From: Kitasatospora sp. MAP12-44
Lineage (GTDB): Bacteria > Actinomycetota > Actinomycetes > Streptomycetales > Streptomycetaceae
Reading direction: 5' to 3'
NCBI RefSeq assembly: GCF_029892095.1
Contig: NZ_JARZAE010000004.1
Span: forward strand, 5,456,001 to 5,520,000
Length of the DNA stretch: 64,000 nucleotides
Within the stretch, counting starts at the first letter, position 1. Each line of letters opens with the position of its first letter. Below the pieces are notes generated by a model. The model was given only the letters and a program-made list of their open reading frames with translations, was not told the DNA's origin and ran no database searches. Below, in pieces: positions 8,478 through 16,432 of this stretch. A program made the position numbers and the translations under genes.

Positions 8478-9125
8478 ATGAGCCGCCGCTATGACTGTGC
8501 CGACGCAGGCGACCGTGCGACCGGGCTGCGCGAGGCCGCCTCGGCGATCCGCCGGGGCGAGCTGGTGGTGCTGCCGACCGACACCGTCTACGGGATCGGC
8601 GCGGACGCCTTCAACCCGGAGGCGGTGGCCGCCCTGCTGGCCGCCAAGGGCCGCGGCCGCAATATGCCCTCCCCGGTGCTGGTCGGCTCCCCGACCACGC
8701 TGCACGGCCTGGTCACCGACTTCTCCGAGCGCGCCTGGGAGCTGGTCGACGCCTTCTGGCCCGGCGGCCTGACCCTGGTGGCCCGTCACCAGCCCTCGCT
8801 GCGCTGGGACCTGGGCGAGACCCGGGGCACCGTCGCGGTCCGGATGCCGCTGCACCCGGTCGCCATCGAGCTGCTGAACGCCACCGGTCCGCTCGCCGTC
8901 TCCAGCGCCAACAAGTCCGGCCAGAGCGCCCCGGCCGACTGCGAGGATGCCGAGTACCAGCTGGGCGACTCCGTGGCGATCTACCTGGACGGCGGCAAGG
9001 CCGAGCACGGGCAGGCCTCCACCATCGTCGACGTCACCGGGAAGGTGCCCGTCCTGCTGCGCGCCGGCGCGGTCAGCATCGAGCAGCTGAGGGAGGTCGT
9101 ACCCGACCTGGAGGCCGGCAGTTGA
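8478..9125 (+). CDS. L-threonylcarbamoyladenylate synthase (TsaC/Sua5 family)
   Basis: YrdC-fold enzyme (215 aa) that makes threonylcarbamoyl-AMP from threonine, bicarbonate and ATP, the first step of the tRNA t6A37 modification. Motifs include VLPTDTVYGIGADA, KGRGRNMPSPVLV, WPGGLTLVARH and the SSANKSG loop. The length fits the single-domain TsaC/YwlC-like form without the Sua5 C-terminal domain. Its stop overlaps the TTG start proposed for the next gene, suggesting translational coupling. Confidence 0.92.
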   Translation: MSRRYDCADAGDRATGLREAASAIRRGELVVLPTDTVYGIGADAFNPEAVAALLAAKGRGRNMPSPVLVGSPTTLHGLVTDFSERAWELVDAFWPGGLTLVARHQPSLRWDLGETRGTVAVRMPLHPVAIELLNATGPLAVSSANKSGQSAPADCEDAEYQLGDSVAIYLDGGKAEHGQASTIVDVTGKVPVLLRAGAVSIEQLREVVPDLEAGS

Positions 9126-9850
9126 CGGCCGGACTCTACGCGGGCCTGCACCCCGGCCACGCCCCCGGTCAGGCTCCCGGCGCCGCCTCCTACGTCGCGG
9201 TGACGCCCCGCCCGGCCGACAGCTTCCGGATCCTCTTCGTCTGCACCGGCAACGTCTGCCGCTCGCCGATAGCCGAGCGGCTGACCCGGCATGAGCTGGA
9301 CGCCCGGCTGAGCGAGCGGCTGGCCGGGCGGGTCGTGGTGGAGAGCGCGGGCACCTGGGGCCACGAGGGCGCGCCGATGGAGGCGCACGCCGCCACCGTG
9401 CTCGGCGAGTACGGCGTGGACAGCGGCGGCTTCGCCGGCCGCGAGCTGCTGGACGAGCACGTGGTCGACGCCGACCTGGTGCTCACCTTCACGCTCGACC
9501 ACCGCGCCCAGGTGATCTCGATGGGCCACGCGGCGGGCCTGCGCACCTTCACGCTGCTGGAGTTCACCCGACTGGTGCGCTCGATAGACCCGGCCACCCT
9601 GCCGGACCCGCGCGACGGCGCCGACGTCACCGAGCGGGCCCGCGCGCTGGTCCGCGCGGCCGCCGCGCTGCGCGGCTGGCTGCTGGCCGCCAGCCCCGAG
9701 GCGGACGAGGTGGTCGACCCGTACGGCGCGCCGATCGGGATGTTCCGCAACTGCGGCGAGGAGATATTCGACGCTCTCGACCCGGTGGTCACCGCCCTGA
9801 CGGGCGTACCGGCTCCGCGTCGGCAGGACGGCTCGACGGTGCCGTCCTAG
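9122..9850 (+). CDS. Low-molecular-weight protein-tyrosine phosphatase
   Basis: Cysteine phosphatase (up to 242 aa) with the active-site P-loop CTGNVCRSP (C41, R47 from the first start) and a downstream acid motif LPDPRDGAD. Bacterial relatives such as Wzb dephosphorylate tyrosine kinases that control polysaccharide export; the C-terminal half is longer than in minimal LMW-PTPs. TTG at 9122 overlaps the tsaC stop (TTGA); GTG at 9200 is an alternative start that would remove a Gly/Ala/Pro-rich leader of 26 residues. The order tsaC-phosphatase-SHMT-like-WecA-like is, as I recall, conserved in streptomycetes. Confidence 0.85.
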   Translation: MTAGLYAGLHPGHAPGQAPGAASYVAVTPRPADSFRILFVCTGNVCRSPIAERLTRHELDARLSERLAGRVVVESAGTWGHEGAPMEAHAATVLGEYGVDSGGFAGRELLDEHVVDADLVLTFTLDHRAQVISMGHAAGLRTFTLLEFTRLVRSIDPATLPDPRDGADVTERARALVRAAAALRGWLLAASPEADEVVDPYGAPIGMFRNCGEEIFDALDPVVTALTGVPAPRRQDGSTVPS

Positions 9851-9885
9851 GCTGGATGCCACCGCCGTAGCCCGGGAGCATCGCC

Positions 9886-11175
9886 ATGACCGTCACCGAT
9901 GCCGTACACGGATCCTCGATCGAGGCGGGGCGTCACTGGGAGCCCTCCCGGACGCTTCGCGAGGCCGACCCCGAGATCGCCGACCTGCTGCTCGCGGAGG
10001 CGCAGCGGCGCGCGGGCAGCCTGCAGCTGCTGGCCGGCGAGAACCTGGCCACCGCGGCGGTGCTGGACGCCCTGGCGGGTCCGCTGGTGGACAAGTACGC
10101 CGAGGGATACCCGGGCCACCGCCACCACACCGGCTGCGCGCTGGCGGACGCCACCGAGCTGCTGGCGATCGAGCGGGCGCAGCGGCTGTTCGGCGCCGAG
10201 CACGCCAACGTCCAGCCCCGCTCCGGCACTTCGGCGATGCTGGCGGCCTACGCGGCGCTGCTGAAGCCGGGCGATGTGGTGCTGGCGATGTCGCTGGAGC
10301 ACGGCGGCCACCTCTCCTGCGGTTCGACCGCCAACTTCTCCGGGCGCTGGTTCCAGTTCGTCGGCTACGGGGTGCGCGAGAGCGACGGCCTGGTCGACCT
10401 CGACCAGGTCCGCGACCTGGCCAGGCTGCACCGGCCGAAGGCGATCATCGCCGGTTCGATCTCCTATCCGCGGCACCTGGACTGGCCGGCCTTCCGGGCG
10501 ATCGCGGACGAGGTGGACGCCTATCTGATCGCCACCTCCGCACAGACCATCGGACTGGTGGCCGGGGGAGTGGCGCCCTCGCCGGTCGGTTACGCGGACA
10601 TCACCGTCGCGGCCACCCACAAGCTGCTGCGCGGACCGCGCGGCGGGCTGCTGCTGTGCACGGCCGAGCTGGCCGGCCGGGTGGACCGCGCGGTCTTCCC
10701 GTTCACCCAGGGCGGCGCGGCGATGAACGAGGTGGCCGCCAAGGCGGTCGCGTTCGCGCAGGCGGGCACGCCGGAGTTCGGTGCGTACACCCGGCGCGCG
10801 GTGGACGGCGCGCGCGCCCTTGCAGCGGCCCTCCAGCGGGCCGGCGCGCGCCCGTTGACCGGCGGCACCGATACCCACCTGGTCACCGCCGACGTGAGCC
10901 CGCTGGGCGTCAGCGGGGCCGAGGCGGAGCGCCGCTGCGCGGCCGCCGGTCTGATGCTCGGAAAATGCGCTCTTCCGTACGATCCGGCGCCGGCCGCGGA
11001 GACCTCCGGAATCCGCCTGGGCACCGGGGCGACGGCCGCGATGGGGATGGGCGAAGGCGAGCTCGCCGAGGTCGGAGAGCTGATCGGCCGCCTGCTCGGC
11101 GGCCCCGCCGACCCCCGGATCGCCGCCCGCGTGCGCCGCCTGGCGGAGGACTTCGGGGCGGTCCGGCACCGCTAG
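9886..11175 (+). CDS. Serine hydroxymethyltransferase-like protein with altered active site
   Basis: 429-aa fold-type I PLP-enzyme homologue, clearly related to GlyA (LLAGENLATAAV, DKYAEGYPG, LEHGGHLSCGS, ATHKLLRGPRGG with the Schiff-base lysine K246). Several canonical SHMT residues are replaced: the Asp that pairs with the pyridine nitrogen (family VDMAH) is T217 in IATSAQ, the His three residues later is Q220, and the RYYGG tyrosines are H80-H81 in RHHTG. The catalytic Glu (E52), the stacking His and a C-terminal GIRLGTG arginine are kept. True glycine/serine interconversion is therefore doubtful. It sits between a tyrosine phosphatase and a WecA-type transferase. The ATG follows GGGAGCATCGCC. 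Confidence 0.8.
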   Translation: MTVTDAVHGSSIEAGRHWEPSRTLREADPEIADLLLAEAQRRAGSLQLLAGENLATAAVLDALAGPLVDKYAEGYPGHRHHTGCALADATELLAIERAQRLFGAEHANVQPRSGTSAMLAAYAALLKPGDVVLAMSLEHGGHLSCGSTANFSGRWFQFVGYGVRESDGLVDLDQVRDLARLHRPKAIIAGSISYPRHLDWPAFRAIADEVDAYLIATSAQTIGLVAGGVAPSPVGYADITVAATHKLLRGPRGGLLLCTAELAGRVDRAVFPFTQGGAAMNEVAAKAVAFAQAGTPEFGAYTRRAVDGARALAAALQRAGARPLTGGTDTHLVTADVSPLGVSGAEAERRCAAAGLMLGKCALPYDPAPAAETSGIRLGTGATAAMGMGEGELAEVGELIGRLLGGPADPRIAARVRRLAEDFGAVRHR

Positions 11176-11307
11176 CGCGAACCGCGATGCACGCGGCACT
11201 CGTCCGACTCAATAAGGTGTGGTCCGTGGCAACACACCTCGAACCCCGGACAAGTGCGGGAGTACCTTTCGTACTCACCCGTCGGCGCGCGCGGAAGGAG
11301 GTCGGCG

Positions 11308-12618
11308 ATGCGTGAGTACCTGCTCGTGCTCTTCTGCACGGCCGCCGTGACCTACCTGCTGACCGGGCCGGTACGGAAGTTCGCGATCCTCGCCGGCGCG
11401 ATGCCGCCGGTCCGCGCCCGTGACGTGCACCGCGAGCCGACCCCGCGCCTGGGCGGCATCGCGATGTTCGGCGGGCTCTGCGCCGGGCTCCTGGTGGCCT
11501 CCCAACTCACCAATCTGAGCAAGGTGTTCACGGACGACCCGTCCGACATCCGGGCCCTGCTGTCCGGCGTCGGGATCATGTGGGTGCTGGGCGTGCTGGA
11601 CGACAAGTGGGGCGTCGACGCGCTGGTGAAGCTGGGCGGTCAGATGATCGCCGCCGGGGTGATGGTCTACCAGGGCATCACGGTGATCTCGATCCCGGTG
11701 CCGGGCGTCGGCCCGGTCGCGCTGACCCCGACCCAGGGCATGGTCATCTCGGTCACCCTGGTCGTGGTGATGGTCAACGCGGTCAACTTCATCGACGGTC
11801 TGGACGGCCTGGCCGGCGGCATGGTCTGCATCGCCGCGATGGCGTTCTTCCTGTACTCCTACCGCCTCTGGTACGGCTACGGGATCAGCGAGGCGGCGCC
11901 CGCGGTGCTGTTCAGCGCGGTGCTGATCGGGATGTGCCTGGGGTTCCTGCCGCACAACCTGCACCCCGCCCGGATCTTCATGGGCGACTCCGGCTCGATG
12001 ATGCTGGGCCTGATGCTGGCGGTCTCGGCGATCTCGGTCACCGGCCGCGTCGACCCGGACCTGATCACCGCGCAGACCGGCGGCTCGCAGACCGCCACCA
12101 CACACATCCTGGTGCCGATCTACATCCCGCTGCTGCTGCCGCTGACCGTGATCGCGCTGCCGCTGGCGGACCTGCTGCTGGCCGTGGTGCGGCGCACCTG
12201 GGCGGGCCGCTCGCCGTTCGCCGCCGACAAGCAGCACCTGCACCACCGCCTGCTGGAGGTCGGCCACTCGCACAGCCGAGCCGTGCTGATCATGTACTTC
12301 TGGGCCGCGCTGTTCGCCTTCGGCACGGTGGCCTTCTCGGTCACCCACACCGGCCGCACGTTCGTGCTGGCGTGTGCCGGGCTCTGCCTGATCGGCATCG
12401 TGGTGCTGCTGATGCCGCGGTTCCGGCCGAAGACCCCGACGGCCGCGGAACCGTTCGTGCCGCCGCGCTACCGCCGGCTCACCGGCCGCAGCGCCGGCCA
12501 GGCCGTCCCGGCGGTGCGCGCCGAGGAGGCGCCGGTCGAGCTCTCGATGGCCGACCAGGAGCTGCTGGGCCGGCTGGGCAGCGGCGCGACCGCCGCCGGC
12601 GAACCGCGCAACCACTGA
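11308..12618 (+). CDS. WecA/Rfe/MraY-family undecaprenyl-phosphate sugar-1-phosphate transferase
   Basis: Polytopic membrane enzyme (436 aa, about 10-11 hydrophobic segments) that transfers a UDP-activated GlcNAc-1-phosphate-type sugar to undecaprenyl phosphate, starting wall or surface glycopolymer synthesis. Motifs: DVHREPTPRLGGIAMF near the N-terminus, the catalytic Asp region VLDDKWG and VNFIDGLDGLAGG, FMGDSGSMMLGL, and the His-rich loop DKQHLHHRLLEVGHSH characteristic of WecA-like enzymes. The ATG at 11308 follows AAGGAGG at 11295-11301. An in-frame GTG at 11254 encodes a similar opening (REYL), but has no comparable ribosome site. From memory it is annotated rfe in S. coelicolor. Confidence 0.88.
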   Translation: MREYLLVLFCTAAVTYLLTGPVRKFAILAGAMPPVRARDVHREPTPRLGGIAMFGGLCAGLLVASQLTNLSKVFTDDPSDIRALLSGVGIMWVLGVLDDKWGVDALVKLGGQMIAAGVMVYQGITVISIPVPGVGPVALTPTQGMVISVTLVVVMVNAVNFIDGLDGLAGGMVCIAAMAFFLYSYRLWYGYGISEAAPAVLFSAVLIGMCLGFLPHNLHPARIFMGDSGSMMLGLMLAVSAISVTGRVDPDLITAQTGGSQTATTHILVPIYIPLLLPLTVIALPLADLLLAVVRRTWAGRSPFAADKQHLHHRLLEVGHSHSRAVLIMYFWAALFAFGTVAFSVTHTGRTFVLACAGLCLIGIVVLLMPRFRPKTPTAAEPFVPPRYRRLTGRSAGQAVPAVRAEEAPVELSMADQELLGRLGSGATAAGEPRNH

Positions 12619-12695
12619 CCGCACTCTTCTGACGGAACGGCAACTCCCGTACGCTGAATGGCTCCACTCGTCCGGCGGCACCCTTGGGCCGACGG

Positions 12696-12711
12696 TGTGA
12701 CAGGTACCACA
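12696..12711. promoter_or_regulatory. CRP-like palindrome 1 upstream of atpI
   Basis: TGTGA-N6-CCACA differs by one base from the CRP consensus TGTGA-N6-TCACA. Read on the minus strand it also fits GTG-N6-GNCAC, which I recall as the reported Streptomyces Crp motif. Confidence 0.45.
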
Positions 12712-12741
12712 CGTTCATGGTAAAGCTCTCATCAAATAGTT

Positions 12742-12757
12742 TGTGATACCGTTCACG
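12742..12757. promoter_or_regulatory. CRP-like palindrome 2 upstream of atpI
   Basis: TGTGA-N6-TCACG has one mismatch to the CRP consensus. Its centre is 46 bp from that of site 1 and 195 bp from the atpI start. Confidence 0.4.
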
Positions 12758-12944
12758 AGTACCGAGAACAAGCCGAAAGACCCAGTGGTGGAGGACTTAC
12801 GTCCCCAGTGGGTCATCTTCGAAGAGCAGTGCCATCCCAGCCCCGCTCGTGGCAGATCAACTCGGTCCGGTGTTCCCCCACCGTTGCGCCACCCTGTTCT
12901 CGCTTGGATTCCCCCGTCCTCGACATGCCGCCGGAGTTGCCGAC

Positions 12945-13376
12945 ATGCCGTCCCACGACGCCCGGATCATCCGCGGCGCCGCGATCCCCACTGCGGTCGC
13001 TGGAGCCGTCGCCATTGCGATCTCGACCGCGGTCGTGGGGAGCAAGGGGCTGATCGGCGCACTCTTCGCGGTGCTGCTGGTGATGGGCTTCTTCAGCTTC
13101 GGCCAGGTCGCTCTCGACCGGCTGACCAGGAACAACCCGCAGATGATGATGGCTGCCGGTCTGCTGGTCTACACGACGCAGATCCTGCTGGTGGCGATCG
13201 TTCTGGCGATCTTCAAGAACACCTCGCTCTTCGACACCAGGGTGTTCGGCTTCACGCTGCTCGGCTGCGCGCTGATCTGGACAGCGGGCCAGGTTCGGGC
13301 GGCTCTCAAGGCCAAGACCCTCTACGTGCAGACCGAGTCCGGTGACAAGCCGTCGGACTCGGAGCGTCAACAGTGA
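12945..13376 (+). CDS. atpI: ATP synthase protein I
   Basis: 143-aa membrane protein with four hydrophobic segments (about residues 8-28, 32-52, 66-88, 95-112). AtpI-type proteins help assemble the c-ring and are encoded first in many atp operons. The sequence is poorly conserved, so the call rests on size, topology and position directly before atpB. ATG at 12945 follows GGAG; upstream in-frame sequence lacks family character. Confidence 0.85.
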   Translation: MPSHDARIIRGAAIPTAVAGAVAIAISTAVVGSKGLIGALFAVLLVMGFFSFGQVALDRLTRNNPQMMMAAGLLVYTTQILLVAIVLAIFKNTSLFDTRVFGFTLLGCALIWTAGQVRAALKAKTLYVQTESGDKPSDSERQQ

Positions 13377-13676
13377 CCCCCGCCTGTCGTCCCCCTCACG
13401 AGGGGGGCGGTGTTTATGCGGTCCTGACAGGCTGCTATCGTCCGTCGCAACAATGGAGTACGGGAAGCGGCCAGGTCCCTTCGAGCGGTGCAGCTCAACC
13501 GCACGGACGGATCGCCCCCCGGACTCGCGCAGTCTTGATAGATCCCGCGCCGGTGCTCGGCACCGACGCGCAGGGTCCACGAGAATCCCAACAAGATCCA
13601 GTGCCGCACCGTGGCCGCAGGCCGCGCCGACACACCGAGGTTGCCGTAACCATGCGTCACGACGAAGGAGTCCGTG
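13377..13676. other. atpI-atpB intergenic region
   Basis: 300 bases. A short hairpin (13391-13396 with 13401-13406) lies 14 bases after the atpI stop. A TTGATA (13534-13539 region) could be a -35, but no partner was found. The end carries GAAGGAG at 13664-13670, the atpB ribosome site. Confidence 0.35.
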
Positions 13677-14495
13677 GTGAGTGCTGACCAGCTCACGCAG
13701 CATCTTGCCTCCGGCAGCTGCCACCTGTTCGACGCAGGCTGCGGTTTCCCGGCCCCCGGCCTGAACGAGTTCCAGTTCAACCCGATCTTCACGGTCGCCG
13801 GCGTCGGCTTCAACAAGCCGATGCTGCTGTCGATGGTGGCCGCGCTGCTGGTGATCGTCTTCTTCTGGGTCGCCTTCGCGAAGCCGAAGGTGCTCCCGGG
13901 CAAGCTCCAGCTGGTCGGTGAGATCGGGTACGACTTCGTCAAGCGAAGCATCGTGCTCGACACCATCGGCAAGAAGGGCGAGAAGTACGTCCCGATGATG
14001 GTCTCGATGTTCTTCTTCATCTGGATGATGAACATCATGTCGGTCATCCCGTTCGCCCAGTTCCCGGTGACCGCGGTGATCGCGTACCCGGCGGGCCTGG
14101 CGGCCGTCGTGTGGGTCACGTACATGACCCTGACGTTCAAGAAGCACGGCTTCGTCGGCGGTCTGAAGAACCTCTGCTGGCCGTCGGGCATCCCCGGCTG
14201 GGTCATGTTCATCCTGGTGCCGATCGAGTTCTTCTCGAACATCTTCGTGCGCCCCTTCACGCTCGCGGTCCGAGCCTTCGCGAACATGTTCGCCGGCCAC
14301 CTGCTGATCGTGATGTTCTCCATCGCCTCCTGGTACCTGCTGAGCCCGAGCATCGGCGCGCTGTACGCCGGTACGTCCTTCGCGGTGACCCTCGGTCTGA
14401 CCGCGTTCGAGCTCCTGGTCCAGTTCCTGCAGGCCTACATCCTGGTGATGCTGGCCAGCAGCTACATCGCCGGTGCCCTCGAAGAGTCGCACTGA
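13677..14495 (+). CDS. atpB: F1Fo ATP synthase subunit a
   Basis: Integral membrane subunit a (272 aa) that forms the proton half-channels against the c-ring. The essential arginine is in LAVRAFANMFAGHLL (counterpart of E. coli aR210), and the last-helix motif LLVQFLQAYILVMLAS is present. Two adjacent in-frame GTG codons (13674, 13677) follow GAAGGAG; 13677 has the better spacing. Second gene of the atp operon. Confidence 0.94.
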   Translation: MSADQLTQHLASGSCHLFDAGCGFPAPGLNEFQFNPIFTVAGVGFNKPMLLSMVAALLVIVFFWVAFAKPKVLPGKLQLVGEIGYDFVKRSIVLDTIGKKGEKYVPMMVSMFFFIWMMNIMSVIPFAQFPVTAVIAYPAGLAAVVWVTYMTLTFKKHGFVGGLKNLCWPSGIPGWVMFILVPIEFFSNIFVRPFTLAVRAFANMFAGHLLIVMFSIASWYLLSPSIGALYAGTSFAVTLGLTAFELLVQFLQAYILVMLASSYIAGALEESH

Positions 14496-14594
14496 GCCCG
14501 GGCCGGTAACGGCCCCCACGAACCATCCCCGAAGCACCCCGCTTGACCGGTGGCCAATCACCGCCGGTTCACCACCCTGCAAAGGACACCTGCA

Positions 14595-14831
14595 ATGAGC
14601 ATCCTCGCTACGGGCAATGTCTACGGTTCCGTCGCCTCCATCGGCTACGGTCTCGCCGCGATCGGCCCCGGCATCGGTGTTGGTCTGATCTTCGGCAACG
14701 GCGTCCAGGCGATGGCCCGTCAGCCCGAGGCTGCCGGCCTGATCCGCTCGAACATGTTCATCGGCTTCGCGCTGACCGAGGCGCTCGCGCTCATCGGCAT
14801 CGTTATGCCGTTCGTCTTCGGCAACAAGTAA
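14595..14831 (+). CDS. atpE: F1Fo ATP synthase subunit c
   Basis: 78-aa two-helix proteolipid forming the rotating c-ring. The polar loop ARQPEA lies between the helices and the proton-carrying carboxylate is E62 in FALTEALAL. Glycine pattern GPGIGVGLIFGNG matches c subunits. ATG at 14595 follows AAAGGAC. Confidence 0.96.
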   Translation: MSILATGNVYGSVASIGYGLAAIGPGIGVGLIFGNGVQAMARQPEAAGLIRSNMFIGFALTEALALIGIVMPFVFGNK

Positions 14832-14866
14832 TCCTGCCGTAGCCCCACCGGACGGAAGGTCCAGAT

Positions 14867-15424
14867 ATGTTGCTCACGCACATTGCGGCGGCGTCAGCGG
14901 ACTTCAATCCGCTCGTGCCCAAGACGCCCGAGCTCATCATCGGCCTGATCTGCTTCTTCGTGGTCTTCGGCCTGCTCGGCAAGAAGCTCCTCCCCAGCAT
15001 CGAGACGGTGCTGGCGGAGCGTCGGGACATGATCGAGGGCGGTATGGAGCGCGCCCAGGCCGCTCAGGCCGAGGCGCAGGCCCTGCTTGAGCAGTACCGC
15101 GCCGAGCTCGCCGAGGCTCGTCACGAGGCTGCTCGGATCACCGAGCACTCCCGCGAGCAGGGCGCTGCCCTGATCGTCGAGATGCGCGAGGAGGGCCAGC
15201 GTCAGCGCGAGGCCATCGTCGCGGCCGGCCACGCGCAGATCGAGGCCGACAAGAAGCAGGCGACTGCCGCCCTGCGCCAGGACGTGGGTTCGCTTGCTTC
15301 GCAGCTCGCGTCCCGCATCGTGGGTGAGTCCCTGGAGGACTCCGCCCGGCAGAGCGGCGTGATCGACCGCTTCCTGGACGACCTGGAGGCCAAGGCCGCC
15401 GTTGCCCAGGGGACGTCGAAGTGA
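14867..15424 (+). CDS. atpF: F1Fo ATP synthase subunit b
   Basis: 185-aa peripheral stalk subunit: one N-terminal membrane helix (about residues 24-44, ELIIGLICFFVVFGLLGKK) followed by a long Ala/Glu/Arg-rich coiled coil. Its stop overlaps the GTG start of atpH by four bases, so translation is probably coupled. Confidence 0.94.
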   Translation: MLLTHIAAASADFNPLVPKTPELIIGLICFFVVFGLLGKKLLPSIETVLAERRDMIEGGMERAQAAQAEAQALLEQYRAELAEARHEAARITEHSREQGAALIVEMREEGQRQREAIVAAGHAQIEADKKQATAALRQDVGSLASQLASRIVGESLEDSARQSGVIDRFLDDLEAKAAVAQGTSK

Positions 15425-16236
15425 TCGGCGCGAGCCGTGAGGCGCTGGCCGCCGGCCGGGAGAACCTCGAGAGCCTGACCGACAACACTTCGGTGGACGC
15501 GGCCAAGCTCGCCGAGGAACTCGCCTCCGTCACGGACCTGCTGGACCGCGAGGTCTCGCTGCGCCGCGTGCTGACCGACCCCTCGCGGTCCGGTCAGGAC
15601 AAGGCCGGGCTGGTGGGCTCGCTGCTGGCCGGTCAGGTCTCCGGCGAGACGATCGACCTGGTCTCCGGCCTGGTCCGGTCCCGCTGGTCGGGCGCGCGCG
15701 ACCTGGTCGACTCGGTCGAGCAGCTGTCCGCGTACGCCGAGGTCATCGCCGCCGACAAGGCCGGCAAGCTGGACGACCTCGAGGACGAGCTGTTCCGCTT
15801 CGGCCGGGTCGTCAGCGGCTCGCACGAGCTGCGTTCCGGGCTGACCGAGCCGAAGGCCGGCACCGCCGCCAAGGCGGCGCTGGTCAAGAAGCTGCTCGGC
15901 GGCCGGGCTCTGCCGGCCACCGTCCGGCTGGTCACCTCGCTGGTCAGCAAGCCCCGTGGTCGTAGCCTGGACCAGGGCCTGGAGTCCTACTCCAAGCTCG
16001 CCGCGGACCGCCGCGACCGCGTGGTGGCCCTGGTCACCACCGCGGTTCCGCTCAGCGACACCCAGCGGGCACGCCTCGAAGGCGCGCTCGGTCGGCTGTA
16101 CGGGCGCGCGGTGCTCCTGAACATCGACGTCGACCCCACGGTCGTCGGCGGTGTCCGGGTGCAGATCGGTGACGAGATCATCGACGGCACCGTGTCGAGC
16201 CGCCTTGAGGGTGCTCGCCAGGCCCTCGAAAGCTGA
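15421..16236 (+). CDS. atpH: F1Fo ATP synthase subunit delta
   Basis: 271-aa delta subunit connecting the peripheral stalk to the F1 head. It is longer than E. coli delta (177 aa), as usual in actinobacteria. The C-terminal OSCP motif region VVGGVRVQIGDEIIDGTVSSRLE is diagnostic. Starts with GTG overlapping the atpF stop (GTGA). Confidence 0.94.
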   Translation: MIGASREALAAGRENLESLTDNTSVDAAKLAEELASVTDLLDREVSLRRVLTDPSRSGQDKAGLVGSLLAGQVSGETIDLVSGLVRSRWSGARDLVDSVEQLSAYAEVIAADKAGKLDDLEDELFRFGRVVSGSHELRSGLTEPKAGTAAKAALVKKLLGGRALPATVRLVTSLVSKPRGRSLDQGLESYSKLAADRRDRVVALVTTAVPLSDTQRARLEGALGRLYGRAVLLNIDVDPTVVGGVRVQIGDEIIDGTVSSRLEGARQALES

Positions 16237-16340
16237 GCTTCGCGCCCAGCAACCCCTCGGCCCTCCGAGTCGGAGAGCTGGATACATCCGACCCTCGGTC
16301 GGGCGCCGGTCCCACCCACGGGACAGCCGGCACATACGTA

Positions 16341-16364
16341 CGGCCGGTCCAACAGCACCGGCCG
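16341..16364 (+). terminator. Intercistronic hairpin before atpA
   Basis: 8-bp perfect stem (16341-16348 with 16357-16364) with an 8-base loop in the 196-base atpH-atpA spacer. It may tune relative subunit expression or mRNA stability; no U-tract. Confidence 0.35.
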
Positions 16365-16432
16365 AGGATCGAATACTTGCGGCCCTCCACGGGCGGGCCG
16401 AGGATCGCAACCTAGGAGAGCAGGGAAGCCTG

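Larger units (their letters stand above)
12619..12944. other. atp operon upstream region
   Basis: 326 bases before atpI. The segment 12692-12780 is AT-richer than its surroundings and contains two CRP-like palindromes (12696-12711 and 12742-12757), so the operon promoter is probably here; no clean -35/-10 pair was identified. The rest up to the atpI ribosome site (GGAG at 12932-12935) shows nothing specific. Confidence 0.5.
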
